Below are positions 59,301 to 64,000 of a stretch of DNA of 64,000 bases, one piece after another (position 1 is the stretch's first letter; the number at the start of each line of letters is the position of its first letter). A program made the translations under genes and the position numbers. Below the pieces are notes generated by a model that was not told the DNA's origin, made no database searches, and saw nothing but the letters and a program-made list of their open reading frames with translations. Source of the DNA: Cinclus cinclus. Taxonomy: Eukaryota; Chordata; Aves; Passeriformes; Cinclidae. Location of the stretch: contig NC_085047.1 of NCBI RefSeq assembly GCF_963662255.1, positions 91,508,259-91,572,258 of the forward strand, in the 5' to 3' direction.

Positions 59301-62300
59301 CTCGTGTGTCTGTCTGTCTCTTCTGAGCACAGGATTGAGAAAATGCACTGCTTTTTTTCCTCTGTGCAGTAGGGTGGTTATGGGTATAACAAAGCACTGT
59401 TCATCTGAGTGTCTCTGCACAGTGACATGAGAAGAAATTCACTTAGGCTCAGTGGGTGTCTGGTAGAGTGCAGTCAGCACTCTCAGCAGTGAGCATAAGT
59501 GATATATTTGGATTTAGATGTTGTCTCCTGTGCCATATACTTCCCATTGCATGTCCTCTGCCAAATCCGTGCTTCAAACATAATATCAGTGATTTTTAAT
59601 AAATTGTGTCAGAAAGCTACCGTGGCATCTGCCAACTCTGGGTTTTACAGAGCCTGTCTTATTTGGCTGTTGTCTTCTAGTTTTGTGTCTAGTAGGAGAC
59701 TGAAGTGCATTCAGATTTTATTTTGGCTTGCTGTATCTGCTTTGAATAAACCTTCTCTCTTCTACCTCACACCCTTTACATATGCTGCAAAGCATAGCAT
59801 AAAAAGTATTAGCCAAGTAGTAGAAAAAGCTTAGTGGGAGAAACAAACAAGTGTGCTCCTTTGTACAGACTGATTTTGCTTCCTGCTCACATGGTGATGA
59901 GAACTCTGGTGTTCAGTTCATGCAGCAGGATGAATTCAGTATTTCTAAACCTTTTAAAATAGTCAGAGGATGTGGAGTTGTCTGTGGCATGTTAATAGTC
60001 CTTACTTTTAATCACAAAAGCGGTTAAAAAAAATCCATACACAAAGAATTCTGGTTTGAGGGGTTTCATTATTATTCATCATGCAACTCTTTCACTTCAT
60101 CCACTGAAATACTGGTGCCAACACAAAAACAAAACTGCTTTAGCAAATCCTAAGTATTGAGAAACAAGAATGAGGTTTTGTAACACAGCCTGAAACTAAA
60201 GTATTGTTTTACACTAACATTTGTTTTGTGAAATCTCTTCCTCTCCATTAATATTATTTCTGATGATACCGTAGATGTATGAAGCTATGAAATAAAGTTG
60301 CAGGTATGCTTCTGGGATTTAGTAAAATACGTAAATGTGAACAATTTTTGCATCCTTTTTAGAGGGTTTATTGTGTTTGAAGTAAGAATTCTCTTCCTTT
60401 TGCTTTCATTCTACTTGACCTGCACAGTAATTTTTGTTTCTCTTCTCCTTCCCTGTCTCCTCCTGAAAATATCCACTGCCAAAACATGCATTAGAAAACA
60501 TTCAAAAATAGCTATCTTGAAATGGGGAGGGCTGGACAGCTGTAAGTAAGTGAAACAATACCTAGAGGCATCTCTTTTAGTTTTGTTTTCTTGGCATTCC
60601 TGCTGCCGTGCCATAAGCATTCAGAACAAGCAAGTTATTTTTGAGGGGAGAGTGAGTGTGCCTGAATATTCAAATCTTTTGCACTGTTTATGCATCTGAA
60701 TTTATCTGACTTTATTTTTTGTGTGTATCTCTTCTGTGGTGAGATCTGTGGAGGCATAGTAGGGCAAGTGTTCTGAGGAGAGATTGATCAGTGTGTGTGT
60801 TGATGATAGAGGCTGTACAAAAGCTGTGCTTCCTGAGGAAAAAAGGACTGCTGAAGTTGGGCTTCCCTCTTTCAGGACATATTAAGGTGGTGTGCATGTA
60901 CTGAAAAAGAAATGAGAAAGGGTTGTGAAGTGAGAGTATGTGGAATAGAAGGTTAATCAGGCCTGTGAGTGCCTGAAAAGCATGGAGCAAGAATTTAAAA
61001 ATTGGTAGAGATCTTTCTCTATTTCTAGCCCCATCAGGAAAACAAGAGACAGCAACTTAAGAACAAGCCCTGTTTCATAACTAAAGACTAGCTGATACCT
61101 GCTCTGACACTCTTCTTGTTGCTGTGATGGCAAAACTAAAATGAAATTAACAGAGCTAATTAGCAGAGCTGTTTTAAACTTAGGTAGTCCTTGCTGAAGA
61201 AGCTGGGTTTGAAAATGTAGTTATGTTCAGCTTGGAAGGAGGTGAATTGCATTTTCAGGGAAGATCCACTCTTTCTGACTTTGAAAGTTCCTGCTCTTAG
61301 CAGTTTCGTCCCATCACTTGTTTGAAGTCCAGAAGAAACTGAAATAATGACAGCACTGGTCTTGGCCATGCCCTTCCCTTGTCATCATATTCATGTGCAG
61401 TCTATGCTGCCAGGGTTGGAGAGGAGGTCCCCACTGTTACTCCTCCACTTTGAATAAATAAATTTTTTCCTGAGTGTAGGGCTGATTCATCTACCAGGAA
61501 AGTTCAACTCAAATCTTGTAAGTTGAATCTGAAATCACTTGGTTCTTGAAAGATTTCTGAGTTTTTGGCTGGGCTAGTTCAAGTATTTGTTTTGGAGGAT
61601 GTTGTCAGACTCCTGGGGGCTGGGTAGGCAGATGTTACTGCTTTTTATTAATTGCTCTGTCAAAATAAAAGTACTGAATCCCCATCAGACAAATTCTGGC
61701 TTTTCAGAGAGAGGAGACACTGTGGGAGGGATTTAGCTGTTCTTTTGGAAAATCCATTCTGGAGCCCTGGGGTTCTTGCTCAAGATAAGTTAGCTTGGGA
61801 AATAAATCATGGGATTTGACTGCTGCGACCTCTTGCTCTTCAGGTCTTGGTAGGAGACAAAGCAAGTACTGTTCTGAAGAGATACACGGAGAAAAGGCAC
61901 ACATTTAAGTGGAAACTGGAAGTATTTGTGTGGTTGCATTTGATTCCTTCAGAAAGAAGTTACTGTTTTCTGCAGAGCTACACAAGATTGGGTTGGGAGC
62001 ATATTGGATTTATCTTGGTGTGTATTCTTACAGTTACAACTTTGCTGGCTAATTACCCAGTGCAGAGTGAGTATGCTTGTGCCGGAAATCTGCTTGCTTT
62101 AATTAATTAAGAACCAGTGCACCTCAGGGGTGTTACCTGAGTGATGAGGGGTTGTGAATCTACAAGGGGCTCAAAATCTCAGAGGGGAGAAGCCAAGAGT
62201 AGAACAAAGCTTCTCTTCTCTTGGTGGCGGGTCAGACTCCACTGCTCAGACTAATAAACCTTGTGCCAGTAGGAGTGACTCAATATGGTCCCTGCAAGGC

Positions 62301-64000
62301 TAAGTCAGCCTTCACAGCATTTCTTCTGCTAATTAGTCTCTTTCTGATTCTGTGCATTGGGCTACGTACCTCCTGTTGTCCACGCTGCTTTTCTGGCTTT
62401 TGATTGTTTTGCTGTGGGACTTGCCAGAGGTTCCTGTTGATGTCTCCTCCCCGCTCTTCCCCCCAGAATCATTAAATTATGCTCAGTATAAGTCACTTGT
62501 ATTTATATTGCATTTAGACTTTCAGTACACTGAAGCTTCCCTCATATTTTTGATGCAGGATCAGATATATAATCCACAGTTCATTAAGTATTGTTCCATT
62601 CTAAGGTCATTAGTGAATAAATTCATCTGTCATGTTCTTCCAGCAGAAAGGACAATTTTATGGCTGAGTAGAGTATTAAAGCTCAGAGTGATGGAAGTGT
62701 TTTACATGTATAATGCACTAGATATTTGGGCAATATTAATGAATTTGTTTGGCCCCCTAGGGTTAAGCTTGTGTGTTAAAACTTGCACCAAGTGATGTGC
62801 ACAGAATGAGGCCCTCGGGGCTGCTAGCAGAAGCATGGCTGCTGGGACAGTCATGTACTACTCAGTTTGGTAGAAGCTGCTTGTAACAAAGATTTAAGGT
62901 ATTTTGTTCCTGAAGTGGTGCCTGTGAAATTCTTGCTTCCAAATAAAGGGTCTCAGAGCAGAATGGGTGAAGAGGATGTAACAGGGAGTGCTGGGTCTGG
63001 TGGGGCAGCTGGGACAAGCAGTCAAACCAGCTGCCATTCCCACCTGTCAGGTTTTCCTCTCCTGCCTTCACTGTAGGGATGACTGAGTGGGCTTCACATG
63101 GGTATTTTTGTGACTTACACATGGGTGCATTTATTTCAGGGAATAGGAAATCATTTCAGTGGTGGAAATTTAACCTGTGGGTATGACTTGGGCTTTGTTG
63201 TTCATCCAATGTGTCTTCTTCCGTGTGGCTAGAGGAGTAGTGACTTAAATAATGTTCTTGGTGAATACTGAGTGATGTCTCTGGATTTAATGAAATTAAT
63301 GTGGCATTTTCCCCTTCAAACACAGACTGATTAGCTAATTTGCTGTGCCTTTGTGTTTTAGGGGAGTCTTGTCAGCTAGCTCTTGAGGGAGTTGTAATTC
63401 TGAGGGAGCCTATTTTTCCTATAGGCAGAAATACAAGCAAAAATGTATGGTGGTGTAAAACATCCCTGAAAGAAGCCAGGGGAATGACCTTTCCTGACAA
63501 AATTATGAAAAAATTAAAATCTAGTCCAAGGAATTGTTAATAACTTTTGCATATGTAATTTTCTACCATAAAAAAATTAATAGTGATTTAAATTGCAGCA
63601 CAATTCTGTCTAATTTTTGAGCTCAACCAAGGAAATAAGGAGGTCTGTGTTTAAGAGGGGAAGAAAAAACTTTCTGGGTTTTGGCCTTTTGGAATTAGAT
63701 TTATTTTTTACGTCTACATCTGCAGTGCTTACTGGATTTGTCATGTGGCTTGAATTGCATCCACTTATTTAGATTCACTGAAGCATGAGTGACTTGCAAT
63801 GAAAGGTTTGTGTAAAATGGTAGACCTGTCAATGAATAAATAAATAACGTTGATATATGCGTATGGTTCCTAAGAGTAAATCCTTAACCATGTAATTCGA
63901 TAGAGAGAAACTGAAAGGGTTGATGTCAGGTGTCTGAGATTTTTCTTTTCCCCAGTTAAATTGGCAGGATCCAAAGAAAGCCCCTTAAGTCCCTAAAGAG

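Larger units (their letters stand above)
17949..64000 (+). other. RASA3: RASA3 gene, 5' portion (continues beyond window)
   Basis: The extent runs from the start codon to the window edge; the transcript starts somewhat upstream. Two coding exons are present (17,949-18,003 and 53,619-53,736), separated by a 35.6-kb intron 1 and followed by at least 10.26 kb of intron 2. The full protein is about 834 residues in mammals (from memory): C2A, C2B, RasGAP, PH and Btk-type zinc motif. The window therefore carries only about 7 % of the coding sequence. The very large first intron resembles the layout of the mammalian gene. Confidence 0.93.
53737..64000 (+). other. RASA3: RASA3 intron 2 (incomplete)
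   Basis: The sequence from the exon 2 donor to the window edge contains no match to the expected exon 3 (continuing the C2A domain with a PFYGEDFYCE-like start). Acceptor-like sites near 63,360 and 63,955 give immediate stops in the required phase. A degraded CR1 segment, T-tracts and an A-rich stretch are listed separately. Otherwise the intron holds nothing I can name, including the 147-codon open frame at 62,352-62,795. Confidence 0.88.

Noticed and set aside
62352..62795. 147-codon hydrophobic open frame in intron 2
   Set aside because: T-rich DNA yields Leu/Phe/Ile-rich chance frames. No recognisable protein similarity and no gene context.
63340..63540. Acceptor-like sequence near 63,360 as RASA3 exon 3
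   Set aside because: In the phase required after exon 2 the frame meets a TGA within nine codons, and the translation does not match the RASA3 C2A domain.
63950..63990. TTTCTTTTCCCCAG acceptor near the window end as exon 3
   Set aside because: The first complete codon in the required phase is a TAA stop, and no RASA3-like sequence follows.
1..64000. CRISPR arrays, tRNA, rRNA or bacterial-style operons
   Set aside because: No spaced direct-repeat array, tRNA cloverleaf or rRNA sequence was seen. Composition, introns and CR1 elements show vertebrate nuclear DNA.

Overview
The window looks like nuclear DNA from a bird, or possibly another sauropsid. It has low gene density, an AT-rich background, one strong CpG island, and interspersed repeats whose recognisable members are 3' ends of CR1 LINEs, the dominant avian retroposon. 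No Alu/B1-type SINEs or young L1 copies were seen. The only gene I can support is the 5' part of RASA3 (GAP1IP4BP, a Ras/Rap GTPase-activating protein) on the + strand.

Layout. About 1-17,430 is intergenic DNA upstream of RASA3. It holds microsatellites, one CR1 tail, an old degraded repeat near 11.4 kb, a well-matched CTCF-type motif at 10,870 and some possible enhancer-like sequence. About 17,440-18,290 is a CpG-island promoter without a TATA box, with two direct CCAAT boxes 31 bp apart. Coding exon 1 is 17,949-18,003 (18 codons plus one base), followed by a textbook GT donor. Intron 1 runs 18,004-53,618 (35.6 kb). It contains a second CpG-rich peak with a CTCF-type motif (about 19.4-19.74 kb), a CR1 copy on the minus strand (19.93-20.21 kb), microsatellites, a GC-rich block of probable repeat origin (33.85-34.42 kb), a 13-bp perfect hairpin (48,180-48,209) and a long T-tract. 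Coding exon 2 is 53,619-53,736 (118 nt). The rest, to 64,000, is the start of intron 2; exon 3 was not found and probably lies beyond the window.

The two exons join in frame and give residues 1-57 plus two bases of codon 58. This is the N-terminus and first part of the C2A domain of RASA3. By memory comparison with mammalian RASA3 the stretch is nearly identical.

I found no convincing previously undescribed system. The most useful second-look items are the in-frame open 5' leader of RASA3, the two CTCF-type motifs flanking the promoter, the palindromic and hairpin elements, and the GC-rich block in intron 1. Apart from RASA3, the open reading frames in the window are short or compositionally biased, and none resembles a known protein.
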